Below, piece after piece: positions 25,341 to 34,644 of a stretch of DNA of 64,000 nucleotides. The stretch's first letter is position 1. Each line of letters starts with the position of its first letter. The DNA lies in NCBI GenBank assembly GCA_021780075.1, contig JAJXZL010000035.1, forward strand, positions 49,205 through 113,204, read 5' to 3'. The notes beneath the pieces were generated by a model, which saw only the letters and a program-made list of their open reading frames with translations, searched no databases and was not told the origin of the DNA. The stretch comes from Acidobacteriota bacterium. Its GTDB lineage: Bacteria; Acidobacteriota; Terriglobia; Terriglobales; Acidobacteriaceae. Made by a program: the position numbers and the translations under genes.

Positions 25341-28300
25341 ATGAATCGCTCTCGTTCCTGTCTGAAGCTTTGCCTCTTTGCTCTCACGCTCATTCTTCCG
25401 GCCCTTGCCTTGGCCCAGGATGCCACCACCCAGCAGCCGCTGCTGCTGCGCAACCCCTCGCTCTCCCAGAACAAAATTGCCTTCGTCTACGCCGACGACA
25501 TCTGGACCGTCGGCCGGCAGGGCGGCGAGGCCGAGCGCCTCACCTCCAATGGCCACGTCGTCGCCGGCCCGTTCTATTCGCCTGACGGCTCGCAGATTGC
25601 CTACTCCGCCCATCTGCTCGGCAACACCGATGTCTACGTCATTCCTTCCAGCGGCGGCATTCCTCAGCGCATCACCTGGCACCCGGCGGGCTCCGGGGTG
25701 GTCGGCTGGTCGCCCGACGGCAAAAACGTCCTCATCGTCAGCGGTGCGCTCAGCTATCGACACTTCCTCAAGCTCTTCCTCGTTCACGCCGACGGCTCCG
25801 GCATGCCTGAACCGCTCCCGTTACCCTCCGGCTTCCAGGGCTCCTATTCGCCCGACGGCCAATCCATCGCCTACCAGCCCATCACCAAGTGGCAGCCCGC
25901 ATGGAAGCGCTACGTCGGCGGCCAGACCACGCCCATCTGGATCGTCAACCTCAAGACCCTTGACCTCGTGAAGGTGCCCCGCGACAACTCCAACGACTCC
26001 AACCCCGTCTGGGTCGGCAACTCCATCTATTTCCTCTCGGACCGCAACGGCCCCATCTCGCTCTTCAAATACGACGTAGCCTCCAGGCAGGTCGCCCAGG
26101 TCGCGCCCAATATGACCTACGACCTCAAGACGATGCAGGCCGGCCCCGGCGGTCTTGTCTATGAGCAATTCGGCTCCATTCACCTCGTCGATACCGCCAC
26201 CAGCGCCGACCACACCGTCCCCATCCAGATTCACGGCGAGCTGCCCAACCTCGCGCCTCATCTGGTCGGCATCAGGCCCGACGAAATCCAGAACGCCGCC
26301 CTCTCGCCCACCGGCGCCCGCGCCGTCTTTGAGGCCCACGGCGAAATCTTCACCGTGCCCGCCGAAAAAGGCGACACCCGCAACCTCACCAACACCTCCG
26401 GCGTAGCCGAGCGCGACCCTTCCTGGTCGCCCGATGGCAAAACCATCGCATACTTCTCTGATGCTTCCGGCGAGTACCAGCTCTTTCTTCATGACCAGAC
26501 CGGCTTCAAGGCGCCCGCCGTCATCGACCTCGGCCCCAACCCCAGTTATTTCTACAACCCTGCCTGGTCGCCAGACTCCAAACACATCGCTTACTCTGAC
26601 AAGCACCTGCACCTTTGGGTCGTCGATGCGCCCACCGGCAAGCCTGCACTCGTCGATACGGGCATTTACGGCGGCTTCGGTTCCAGCTACGGCCAGGTCT
26701 GGTCGCCAGACTCAAAGTGGATCGCCTACCAGCGCGACCTCCACAACCAGCTCCACGCCATCTTTCTCTACTCCATGGACACCCACAAGTCCACCCAGGT
26801 CACCGATGGCATGAGCGATGCCACCAGCCCCGCCTTTGACGCCAACGGCAAGTACCTTTACTTCCTCGCCTCCACCAATGACGGACCCTCCAGCGCTGGC
26901 ATTGACCTTTCTTCGCTTGACCGCTCCCAGACCAGCGCCCCGTACGTTGTCGTGCTCGCCAAGGATGGCGCTTCGCCCATCCCGCCCGAGAGCGACGACG
27001 AAAAAGTGAAGGACGAAAAGAAGGAAGAGCCCAACAAAGCCGACGACCAGAAAAAGGGCGACAAAGCCGCCGCGAAAACCGCCGACAAGGACAAGGAAAC
27101 CGCGAAGTCCGACGACAAGGACAAAGACAAGGACAAGAAGGAGCCCGTCAAGGTCACCGTCGATCTTGAAAACATCGGCAACCGCATCCTCTCCCTGCCC
27201 ATTCCCCCGCGCAACTATGCCGGGCTTGCCGCAGGCAAGGCGGGCGTCCTCTACCTCTTTGAGACATCGCCCTTCGGCCGCCCGTCTGAAGAGGACGGCC
27301 CCGGCATCCGCGGCGTCTGGCGCTTCACCCTTGAAAAGCGCAAGCCTGAGCTGCTCCTCAGCGACCTCGACGGCTTCACCGTCTCGCAGGATGGCGCCAA
27401 GGTCCTCTACCATCGCAAGGAGGCCTGGGCCATCGCCCCCGCCGACGACCTCAAGCCCGGCGCCGACAACCCCGGCAAGCCCCTCAACCTCGGCACCATG
27501 CAGACCACCATCGACCCCCGCGCCGAGTGGCGGCAAATGTTCAATGAAACCTGGCGCATCGAGCGCGATTTCCTCTACGACCCCAATACCCACGGCCTCT
27601 CGATTCCAAAAATCGAGGCCAGGTACAAGCCCTATCTCGACGGCCTCGCCTCGCGCGAAGAGTTCACCTACCTCTCCATCGAGATGCTCGGCGAAATCAC
27701 CATCGGCCACATGTTCGTCAGCGGCCCGCACGCGCCAGACACCGCACCCAAAACCGGCCTCCTCGGCGCCGACTACACCGTCGAGAACGGCCGCTATCGC
27801 ATCGCAAAAATCCTCGGCGGCCAGAACTGGACACCCGGCCTCGCCTCACCGCTCACCCTCCCCGGTGTCTACGTCAAGCAGGGCGAGTACCTGCTCGCCG
27901 TCAACGGCCGCCAGTTGCTTGCCACCGACAACATCTATCAGGCCTTCAACGGCACCGCCGGCATGCAGACCGTGCTCCACGTCGGCTCCACCCCCGACGG
28001 CAAAGACGCCCGCGACGTCACCGTCGTCCCCATCCCCGACGAAGACGGTCTCCGCAACATTGATTGGGTTGAATCCAATCGTCATAAGGTCGATGAGCTC
28101 TCCGGCGGCAAGGTGGCCTACGTCTACATGCCCAACACCGGCGGCTCCGGCTATGACAGCTTCAACCGCTACTTCTACGCCCAGCTCGACAAGCAGGCTC
28201 TCGTCCTCGATGAGCGCTGGAACGAGGGCGGCTTCATCGCTGACTATGTCGTCGACGTGCTCAAGCGCTTTCCGCTCTCCGGTGCCATCGAGCGCGACGG

Positions 28301-28730
28301 CAAGCCCATCCACGACCCCGTCGGTGCCATCTTCGGCCCCAAGGTCATGCTCATTAACCAGAACTCCGGATCCGGCGGCGATGCCATGCCCTGGTACTTC
28401 CGCAAGGCCGGCATCGGCAAGCTCATCGGCACGCGCACCTGGGGCGGGCTCGTCGGCATCGGCGGCTTTCCGTCGTTGCTCGATGGCGGCGGCGTCACGG
28501 CGCCGCGCTACGCCATCTACGGCCTCCACGGCGACTGGGAAGTGGAGAACCACGGCATCCCGCCCGACATCACTGTTGACCTGCTGCCCAAAGACGTAGC
28601 CGCGGGCCACGACCAGCAGCTCGAAACCGGCGTGCAAACCGTCCTCGACGAGCTCAAGGAGAATCCCATCGCTCCCATCCCTGTCCCGCCCTACCCCAAC
28701 TACCACAAGAACGACGGCCTCGGGAAATAA
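25341..28730 (+). CDS. Tricorn-type protease (S41), secreted
   Basis: The 1129-residue protein has a signal peptide (ALALAQD) and two beta-propeller regions with FYSPDG, WSPDGK and WSPDSK repeats (~35-530). A highly charged Lys/Asp-rich linker follows (~550-615), then a C-terminal part with helical bundle, PDZ-like domain and S41 core. The nucleophile Ser lies in NQNSGSGGD (~1009-1011), with a C-terminal GGVTAPRYAIYG segment before it ends in HKNDGLGK. Tricorn enzymes cut oligopeptides threaded through the propellers. CGGAGG five bases before the ATG sets the start. A hairpin follows the stop. Confidence 0.92.
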   Translation: MNRSRSCLKLCLFALTLILPALALAQDATTQQPLLLRNPSLSQNKIAFVYADDIWTVGRQGGEAERLTSNGHVVAGPFYSPDGSQIAYSAHLLGNTDVYVIPSSGGIPQRITWHPAGSGVVGWSPDGKNVLIVSGALSYRHFLKLFLVHADGSGMPEPLPLPSGFQGSYSPDGQSIAYQPITKWQPAWKRYVGGQTTPIWIVNLKTLDLVKVPRDNSNDSNPVWVGNSIYFLSDRNGPISLFKYDVASRQVAQVAPNMTYDLKTMQAGPGGLVYEQFGSIHLVDTATSADHTVPIQIHGELPNLAPHLVGIRPDEIQNAALSPTGARAVFEAHGEIFTVPAEKGDTRNLTNTSGVAERDPSWSPDGKTIAYFSDASGEYQLFLHDQTGFKAPAVIDLGPNPSYFYNPAWSPDSKHIAYSDKHLHLWVVDAPTGKPALVDTGIYGGFGSSYGQVWSPDSKWIAYQRDLHNQLHAIFLYSMDTHKSTQVTDGMSDATSPAFDANGKYLYFLASTNDGPSSAGIDLSSLDRSQTSAPYVVVLAKDGASPIPPESDDEKVKDEKKEEPNKADDQKKGDKAAAKTADKDKETAKSDDKDKDKDKKEPVKVTVDLENIGNRILSLPIPPRNYAGLAAGKAGVLYLFETSPFGRPSEEDGPGIRGVWRFTLEKRKPELLLSDLDGFTVSQDGAKVLYHRKEAWAIAPADDLKPGADNPGKPLNLGTMQTTIDPRAEWRQMFNETWRIERDFLYDPNTHGLSIPKIEARYKPYLDGLASREEFTYLSIEMLGEITIGHMFVSGPHAPDTAPKTGLLGADYTVENGRYRIAKILGGQNWTPGLASPLTLPGVYVKQGEYLLAVNGRQLLATDNIYQAFNGTAGMQTVLHVGSTPDGKDARDVTVVPIPDEDGLRNIDWVESNRHKVDELSGGKVAYVYMPNTGGSGYDSFNRYFYAQLDKQALVLDERWNEGGFIADYVVDVLKRFPLSGAIERDGKPIHDPVGAIFGPKVMLINQNSGSGGDAMPWYFRKAGIGKLIGTRTWGGLVGIGGFPSLLDGGGVTAPRYAIYGLHGDWEVENHGIPPDITVDLLPKDVAAGHDQQLETGVQTVLDELKENPIAPIPVPPYPNYHKNDGLGK

Positions 28731-28743
28731 AACCCCCGTGGTT

Positions 28744-28782
28744 GCCCCACCCTTTTCCGCGCTCTTTGCGGAAAGGGTGGGC
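28744..28782 (+). terminator. Hairpin after the tricorn gene
   Basis: Two arms (gccccacccttttccgc and gcggaaagggtgggc) pair with two one-base bulges around a 7-base loop. It starts 13 bases after the stop codon. It lacks a following U run, so it may instead be a palindromic repeat element. Confidence 0.5.
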
Positions 28783-28806
28783 GCTCACGTCAATCTGCAA
28801 GAACAC

Positions 28807-28844
28807 AGATGCCCCAGGTCCCGCTTCTGGGACCTGGGAATCCA
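28807..28844. repeat. 38-bp hairpin repeat, copy 1
   Basis: The sequence contains the inverted repeat ccaggtccc-gcttct-gggacctgg, flanked by AGATGCC and GAATCCA. A second copy with one mismatch is at 30170-30207. Together they bracket the gene at 28986-30089. Confidence 0.8.
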
Positions 28845-28861
28845 CGAACCTCAACCACACG

Positions 28862-28894
28862 CCCTACTCCAGCGGCCACAAGAACGACGGCCTC
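28862..28894 (+). repeat. Partial duplicate of the tricorn gene 3' end
   Basis: This 33-base stretch matches 28689-28721 (the codons for PYPNYHKNDGL) at 29 positions without gaps. It is a displaced copy of the gene's tail lying downstream of the gene, beyond the hairpin and the 38-bp repeat. Confidence 0.7.
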
Positions 28895-28985
28895 TCTCTT
28901 CTTTGGACAGACAATCAAGAGGATTCAACCCTTCTACGCTCTTGGTGGCTATGCCTTGTGGGGAAAAACCACATCTCCGAACGGT

Positions 28986-30089
28986 TCAGTAGCTGTTCAG
29001 AATGCGTGCGGTTGAGCCGAACTTATGGTAATCGGTGAAGCGCACCACATTGACGAATCTCTCAAGGCCTACGCCGTCCAGCCGTTCCATTTGAAGATCA
29101 TGAACAATACTCAGTGCGACTCCCCGCACAGGGCAAACGTAGTTTTTCCCGCCAATCTCGACTTTGTCGTATTGCACTGATATTTTGGAAACCCTGAGAG
29201 GCGCATCTTCGCTCAGTTCAGCTTCGAGCGTGATGCCAAATATCGCTCCGGACGCAGGATCTATATATAGGTCCCCGTGGTATGCCGGTTTGTCACGGAA
29301 ACTCAAGAATTGCGGATTCTCTAGAGAAGTTAGATAGCAGCACAAGTCGATCCAGTCGTGAGAAGCAGGCTTCGGAACGGAATAGCGAAAGACAGCCAAT
29401 ACCTTACCGCTCGCACTGTTTTGCCAGCGATTCCACACGACTCTCCCCTTCAGCGAGTCACCAAGAATCGTCGTGAGGATCGGACCGAATTCCCCCCACG
29501 TCGATAAGCCCTCTGAATCAATTGTGCGGCTTTCTTCTCCTCCTGATCCAGTCCCTCGGGAAGCAAGAATCTCTTGGCCAGCGCGAAACGTAACCTCGCG
29601 GCGGTGTTCGCGAACGAAGTGTAGTCCGATCTCCGGCTTTGAGTGTCTCTTGCCTGTGAACTGAGGTGCGTTGTCGAAGGCCCGGGTCAATCGAAGGGCT
29701 ATGAAATCAGGCAAATCGTGAATAGTTGCAGCCGTGTAGGCTCGCGCTGATTCCATAATCTGCTGCTGTCTCAATGAGTCTGGAGGAGATACCGAAGGCA
29801 GTTCAGCGGACGGAGGAACTTCAAATACAGAGGAGATCGCAAGTAGGTCAAGCTGTTCGGCAGTTTTCGGGCCCACTCGTAATTTGGCGCATATGCCAGC
29901 GAGTCTTGAATCGGTGAGATGCTCTGAAAGTTGGATCGAACTCAGTTGATGTGCAAGCTCGGCATCTGTTTCCTTTGAGGCACGGCGAGAAAGTAAGAAC
30001 TCTTCTAGCTGACTCACCGAGACTTGGGTCGCGGCGCTGAGCGGCCTCGCCAGGTTTAGGAAAAGTAGAAGCAAAGCAAACCGCCGCAT
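28986..30089 (-). CDS. Secreted protein of unknown function in repeat-bounded segment
   Basis: The 367-residue protein begins with a signal peptide (LFLNLARPLSAATQV). It has a helical N-terminal part (SVSQLEEFLLSRRASKETDA) and a beta-rich C-terminal part (LYIDPASGAIFGITLEAEL; VSKISVQYDKVEIGGKNYVCPVRGVALSIV). A similar C-terminal layout is common in acidobacterial proteins of unknown role. The gene is visibly AT-richer than both neighbours. It is bracketed by two copies of a 38-bp hairpin repeat, which may point to acquisition or to insertion between repeats. No catalytic motif is seen. Confidence 0.8.
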   Translation of the reverse strand: MRRFALLLLFLNLARPLSAATQVSVSQLEEFLLSRRASKETDAELAHQLSSIQLSEHLTDSRLAGICAKLRVGPKTAEQLDLLAISSVFEVPPSAELPSVSPPDSLRQQQIMESARAYTAATIHDLPDFIALRLTRAFDNAPQFTGKRHSKPEIGLHFVREHRREVTFRAGQEILASRGTGSGGEESRTIDSEGLSTWGEFGPILTTILGDSLKGRVVWNRWQNSASGKVLAVFRYSVPKPASHDWIDLCCYLTSLENPQFLSFRDKPAYHGDLYIDPASGAIFGITLEAELSEDAPLRVSKISVQYDKVEIGGKNYVCPVRGVALSIVHDLQMERLDGVGLERFVNVVRFTDYHKFGSTARILNSY

Positions 30090-30169
30090 GACCGCTCCGA
30101 TTATATCTGCAAGAAGAATATATCTTCAGTTCGCATCCAGAGCAGCCATCCAGGTGAGACCAGGCCGCC

Positions 30170-30207
30170 AGATGCCCCAGGTCCCGCTTCTGGGACCCGG
30201 GAATCCA
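30170..30207. repeat. 38-bp hairpin repeat, copy 2
   Basis: Identical to 28807-28844 except for one base (ccc for cct in the right arm), in the same orientation. It lies about 80 bases upstream of the start of the secreted protein gene. Confidence 0.8.
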
Positions 30208-30298
30208 TCACTCCCCAAACCGCAGTCATCTGGAACGAGCCAGCCACACAGCCGCCTGTCAACCGCAAGGAATGTGATCTGCGAGAAAGGCCCCGGAA

Positions 30299-31126
30299 TT
30301 ACAGCGCCTTGATAAAAGCCCTCAAGGCGGCATTGAACTTCCGTGGCTGTTCGTAAAACAGGATGTGCCCGGCATCCTCAAAAGGGAGGAAGGTCCCGTG
30401 CGGCGCCTGGTCGGCAATGGCTTTCCCCATCGCGATCCCCTTCGGAAAAACGCCCGAGTTGCCGCCAAAAACGATAAGCGGAACCTTTATCGAGGGCAGT
30501 GTCTTGAAATAATCGCTCATCACAAAATCGGAGTAAACCGCCTCTGCAATCCACGGCGGCGTCTTCATCATTTCCGCCACAACCCAGTCCGCATCCGCAT
30601 CGGAAGGCTTTTGCTTGAACATTCTGTGAGTAAAGCCCGCCGCGAACTTCCTCTGATCCGCCGTGCAGGCGGCAAACGTCGCATGCATGCCGTCAAAGCT
30701 GTAGTTCCTCAGCGCATGGCTGTTCCAGTCTTCAGGGCTGAATGGGAAGGGACAGGTGTCCACCAATCCCAGCGCCTTAAGCCTGCTGTCGCTACAGGAT
30801 TGCTGGTAACACGAAAGAACGACCGGCCCACCCAGGGACCAGCCCACCAGCACGGCGTCATGCAGGTCCAGATGTTCAATCACTTGCTGAACGTCGCGCG
30901 CGTACTGGGCGATGGTGTGGCCACTCAGCGTCTTGGACGAGTTCCCATGGCCCCGCAGATCGATCGTCACCACCCTGAACTCGTCCGCAAGCTCGGGAAC
31001 ATTTTTCTGCCAGAACCTCGAGGAGCACAACCACCCGTGAACGAGCACAATGGGCTGGCCCTCGCCATCATCCTCGTAGTAGATCTTTGCGCCGTCAGTC
31101 GTCTCGAAATAACGTGCGGCACTCAC
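30299..31126 (-). CDS. Alpha/beta hydrolase
   Basis: From the GTG at 31126 the product is 275 residues; a TTG at 31165 would add 13. The fold is marked by VLVHGWLCSSRFW (oxyanion HGW), GWSLGGPVVL (nucleophile Ser), and DAGHILFYEQP (catalytic His); the acid is likely in LIVFGGNSGVFP or nearby. The family covers esterases, haloperoxidase-like and epoxide-type hydrolases; the substrate is not predictable. There is no signal peptide, so it is cytoplasmic. It is followed on the same strand, after about 200 bases, by the repeat-bounded secreted protein gene. Confidence 0.85.
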   Translation of the reverse strand: MSAARYFETTDGAKIYYEDDGEGQPIVLVHGWLCSSRFWQKNVPELADEFRVVTIDLRGHGNSSKTLSGHTIAQYARDVQQVIEHLDLHDAVLVGWSLGGPVVLSCYQQSCSDSRLKALGLVDTCPFPFSPEDWNSHALRNYSFDGMHATFAACTADQRKFAAGFTHRMFKQKPSDADADWVVAEMMKTPPWIAEAVYSDFVMSDYFKTLPSIKVPLIVFGGNSGVFPKGIAMGKAIADQAPHGTFLPFEDAGHILFYEQPRKFNAALRAFIKAL

Positions 31127-31165
31127 CGTCCGTCCACCCCGTTCCAGCACAAGTCGGAAACTCAA

Positions 31166-31589
31166 GCGGCTCGCATCACCTCAAAAGCATAGCTCCGTTT
31201 CAGAATGACCGTTGCCTGACGGCCAGCAAATCAAAGTGCCCGCAACCGTCCAACCCTGTCAACCGCCCCCGCGCCCGCGCTTTCACTTAACTCATTCATT
31301 CCAATCGCACTAATGTCCATCGCCGCTTTGCAGATCATTTCCACGCCCCGTCGCACAATAGATACATGAGAAGCCAGAGCCCAGCGAACGTGTCAGGTAT
31401 GTCCCGGTTCAAAATGTCAGACTTGTCCCCGGTCCGTACCTCCGTACCCCCCCTACCCCCCCCCACCCCCCTTATTCAATTCTTGTTTTCCATAAAATGT
31501 GCGCAGCCCATTGCGCGGCCATGTTCCGGCTCGCCTTCGCATTCGCGGCATAGGCCACGCATGTTGCGCCAACGCGCTACCATTTCTGC
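31166..31589. other. Intergenic region with repeat pair and C-runs
   Basis: No gene is seen here. It holds a pair of similar 18-19-base direct repeats (31391-31433), a run of cytosines (31447-31471), and the AT-richer lead into the dehydrogenase gene. The boundary with the upstream hydrolase depends on that gene's start. Confidence 0.5.
31391..31433. repeat. Paired direct repeats resembling an insertion-sequence end
   Basis: TGTCAGGTATGTCCCGGT and TGTCAGACTTGTCCCCGGT lie 24 bases apart in the same orientation. Paired TGTCAG-type repeats are common at the ends of IS21/IS481-like elements. No transposase reading frame is present, so at most this is a relic. Confidence 0.35.
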
Positions 31590-34574
31590 GTGAGCACATT
31601 CTCGATCCAGGACAACCGTCAACCGCTCGCGCATGAGAGCTTTGCCGCCCATCGTGAACTGGAAGCCCGCCTCAAGGCCACGCTGCGCGGCGACGTCTGT
31701 TTCGATCTCGCCTCGCGCGCGCTCTACGCCGCCGATGCCTCCAACTACCGCCAGATTCCCGTCGGCGTCATCATGCCGCGCGACGCCGCTGACGTCGAGG
31801 CCGCTCTCGCCGCCTGCCGCGCCACCGGAGCCGCTGTGCTGGCCCGCGGCGCGGGCACCAGCCTCGCCGGCCAGTGCGCCAATGTCGCGGTGGTCTTTGA
31901 CTACTCCCGCTACATGAATGCGCTCACCGCGCTCGATCCCGCCGCAAAGCTCGCCACCGTCCAGCCCGGCATCGTCCTCGACCGCCTGCGCGAAGCCGCA
32001 GAAGTGCATCACCTCACCTATGCGCCGGACCCTGCCACGCACTCCCGCTGCACCCTCGGCGGCATGATCGGCAACAACAGTTGCGGCGTACACGGCCTCC
32101 TCGGCGGCAAAGTCGTGGACAACGTCCATTCCCTCGACATCGTGCTCTACGACGGCACGCGCATGACCGTCGGCCCCACCAGCCCCGCGCAGCTCGAAGC
32201 CCTCATCCGCGCCGGCGGCCGCGTGGGAGAGATTTACGCAGGCCTCGCCAGGCTGCGCGACCGCTATGCCACCCTGATTCGAGAAAAATTTCCGCGCATC
32301 CCCCGCCGCGTCTCCGGCTACAACCTCGACGATCTGCTGCCGGAAAACGGCTTCAATGTGGCGCGCGCGCTGGTCGGATCGGAAGGCACCTGCGCTGCCA
32401 TCGTTTCCGCTACGCTCAACCTCACCGCCAGCCCACCCTTCCGCGTGCTCACCGTGCTCGGCTTTTCTGACGCCTTTCTTGCCGCCGATGCCGTGCCCCT
32501 TGCGCTTGAACACAACCCCATCGGCCTCGAAGGCTTCGATCATCTACTCGTTGACTTCATGCGCCGCAAGGGCCTCGCGCTCAAAGATCTGGATCAGCTC
32601 CCGCCCGGCGGTGGCTTCCTGCTGGTGGAGATGGGCGCCTGGAGCGCCGAAGAAGCTCAGGCCAAGGCCGAGGCCGTCGCTCGAGCTTCACAAGCGTGGC
32701 CCAATCCGCCGGCGGCTCATATCTGCACGCCTGCTGAAGCCGCAAGCGTCTGGCATGTGCGCGAATCGGCACTGGGCGCCATGGTCTTTGTCCCCGGCGA
32801 GCCCGACCGATGGGAGGGCTGGGAAGACGCGGCCGTGCCGCCCCACCAACTCGGCAATTACCTCCGCAGCATTACAACCCTCATGGCCGAGTATGGCTAT
32901 CGCAGCCCGCTTTACGGACATTACGGGCAGGGCTGTGTGCACATGCGCATCAACTTCGACTTCCGTTCCGAGAAGGGCCTGCGCAACTTCCGCGAGTTCC
33001 TCGACCGCGCCACAGACATCGTGCTGCACTTCGGCGGCTCGCTCAGCGGCGAGCACGGCGACGGCCAGGCGCGCGCTGCCCTGCTGCCCAAAATGTTCGG
33101 CCCGGATCTCATGCAGGCATTTCGCGAATTCAAGGCCCTGTGGGATCCTGCCAACCGCATGAATCCCGGCAAGCTCGTCGATGCGGTGCGCGTCTACGAT
33201 CCGCTGGAGAACCTGCGCCATGGCCCCCCCATCGAATCCGGCCATGAACACACCCACACTGACCTCGAAACGCATTTCGTCTTCGCTGCCGACGGTGGCT
33301 CATTCGAGCGCGCCACGGAGCGCTGCGTCGGCGTGGGCGCATGCCGCAAGGCATCGGGCGGCGTCATGTGTCCCAGCTATCGCGCTACTGGCCAGGAAGA
33401 GCATTCCACACGCGGCCGCGCTCGCCTGCTGTGGGAGATGCTCGCCGGAGCGCTCCGCGACGAGGGCTTCCAGAGCGAGGCCGTGCATGAGGCGCTCGAT
33501 CTCTGCCTCAGTTGCAAGGCCTGTAAATCCGAGTGTCCCGTGCAGGTGGACATGGCCGCCTGGAAAGCGGAGTTTCTGGCGCAGCGCTACAAGGGCCGCC
33601 TGCATCCGCTGCAGCACTACATCTTCGGCTTTGCCGACCGGCTGGCGCGCTGGGGCTCGCTCACGCCCGCGCTGACCAATGCGCTGCTCACCGGCCCCAT
33701 GACCAGCCCGCTCATCAAGCACATGGCCGGCGTAGCGCAGCAGCGTACGCTGCCGCGCCTCGCGCACAAGAGCTATCAAAAGCAGAGAGCCGAAGCGGAT
33801 AAAGGCTCTCCCGCAGTGCCCGACCAAAACTCCGCCCCACCGCAGGTGGCGCAGCAGGTGGTGCTGTGGCCCGACACATGGAACAACTACTACCATCCAC
33901 AGACCCTCGTCGCTGCGGAGAAGGTGCTTGCCGCGGCGGGCTTCCGCGTGCACACGCCCCAGGGGCACATCTGTTGCGGCCGCCCGCTGTATGACTTCGG
34001 CCTGCTCGACGCGGCGCGTATGTACCTCGCGCGCGTGCTGGAGCGCATGGCTCCGCAGATTGATGCCGGTCTGCCGTTCATTTTTCTTGAGCCAAGCTGC
34101 GCCAGCGTTTTTAAAGACGAGCTGCTCGAACTTTTTCCCTACGAGCCGCGCGCAAAGCGCCTCAGCATGCAGGTCTGGCTGCTGGCCGACTGGCTCGCCG
34201 CCAAGGCTCCCGAGGTGGTCGCAGGTAGCCTGCACGGTGCGCACATCCTCATCCATGGCCATTGCCACCACAAGGCAGTCTTCGGCGGCCCGGCGAGCGA
34301 GATCGAGCTGCTGCGTCGCGCAGGCGCCACCGTCGAGCCCATCCAGGCAGGCTGCTGCGGCATGGCGGGCCCATTCGGATTTGAAGCCGACAAGTTTGAG
34401 GTCTCCAAAGCCATCGCGCAGGACGGCCTTTTGCCTGCGGTTGAATCTGCGGGGCCGGCAACGATTGTAGTGGCCGACGGTTTCAGTTGCCGCGAGCAGA
34501 TTGCGCAGCTTGCCCACAAGCGGGCCGTTCACTTTGCTGAGGTACTTGCCCGCAACTGCGGCTGCGGCGGATGA
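31590..34574 (+). CDS. FAD-linked oxidase fused to Fe-S/CCG domains (GlcD-GlcF/Dld-like)
   Basis: The 994-residue protein joins an FAD-binding PCMH dehydrogenase (residues ~40-540; AARGAGTSLAGQ, GGMIGNNSCGVHG, SLSGEHGDGQARA) to a GlcF-like electron-transfer part. That part has a first cysteine group (CVGVGACRK..GGVMCPSY), a CLSCKACKSECPV 4Fe-4S motif, and two CCG motifs (CCGRPLYDFG; CCGMAGPFGFE). Such fusions oxidise 2-hydroxy acids (lactate, glycolate or similar) and pass electrons to the quinone pool. The start is GTG at 31590. It is monocistronic here. The exact substrate is open. Confidence 0.9.
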   Translation: MSTFSIQDNRQPLAHESFAAHRELEARLKATLRGDVCFDLASRALYAADASNYRQIPVGVIMPRDAADVEAALAACRATGAAVLARGAGTSLAGQCANVAVVFDYSRYMNALTALDPAAKLATVQPGIVLDRLREAAEVHHLTYAPDPATHSRCTLGGMIGNNSCGVHGLLGGKVVDNVHSLDIVLYDGTRMTVGPTSPAQLEALIRAGGRVGEIYAGLARLRDRYATLIREKFPRIPRRVSGYNLDDLLPENGFNVARALVGSEGTCAAIVSATLNLTASPPFRVLTVLGFSDAFLAADAVPLALEHNPIGLEGFDHLLVDFMRRKGLALKDLDQLPPGGGFLLVEMGAWSAEEAQAKAEAVARASQAWPNPPAAHICTPAEAASVWHVRESALGAMVFVPGEPDRWEGWEDAAVPPHQLGNYLRSITTLMAEYGYRSPLYGHYGQGCVHMRINFDFRSEKGLRNFREFLDRATDIVLHFGGSLSGEHGDGQARAALLPKMFGPDLMQAFREFKALWDPANRMNPGKLVDAVRVYDPLENLRHGPPIESGHEHTHTDLETHFVFAADGGSFERATERCVGVGACRKASGGVMCPSYRATGQEEHSTRGRARLLWEMLAGALRDEGFQSEAVHEALDLCLSCKACKSECPVQVDMAAWKAEFLAQRYKGRLHPLQHYIFGFADRLARWGSLTPALTNALLTGPMTSPLIKHMAGVAQQRTLPRLAHKSYQKQRAEADKGSPAVPDQNSAPPQVAQQVVLWPDTWNNYYHPQTLVAAEKVLAAAGFRVHTPQGHICCGRPLYDFGLLDAARMYLARVLERMAPQIDAGLPFIFLEPSCASVFKDELLELFPYEPRAKRLSMQVWLLADWLAAKAPEVVAGSLHGAHILIHGHCHHKAVFGGPASEIELLRRAGATVEPIQAGCCGMAGPFGFEADKFEVSKAIAQDGLLPAVESAGPATIVVADGFSCREQIAQLAHKRAVHFAEVLARNCGCGG

Positions 34575-34644
34575 GCGCGACAAAGTTATCGCATGGGCGC
34601 ATTAGTTTGCGCGCGCCTGCTGTGCCGATTTACGATGCGGGCCT

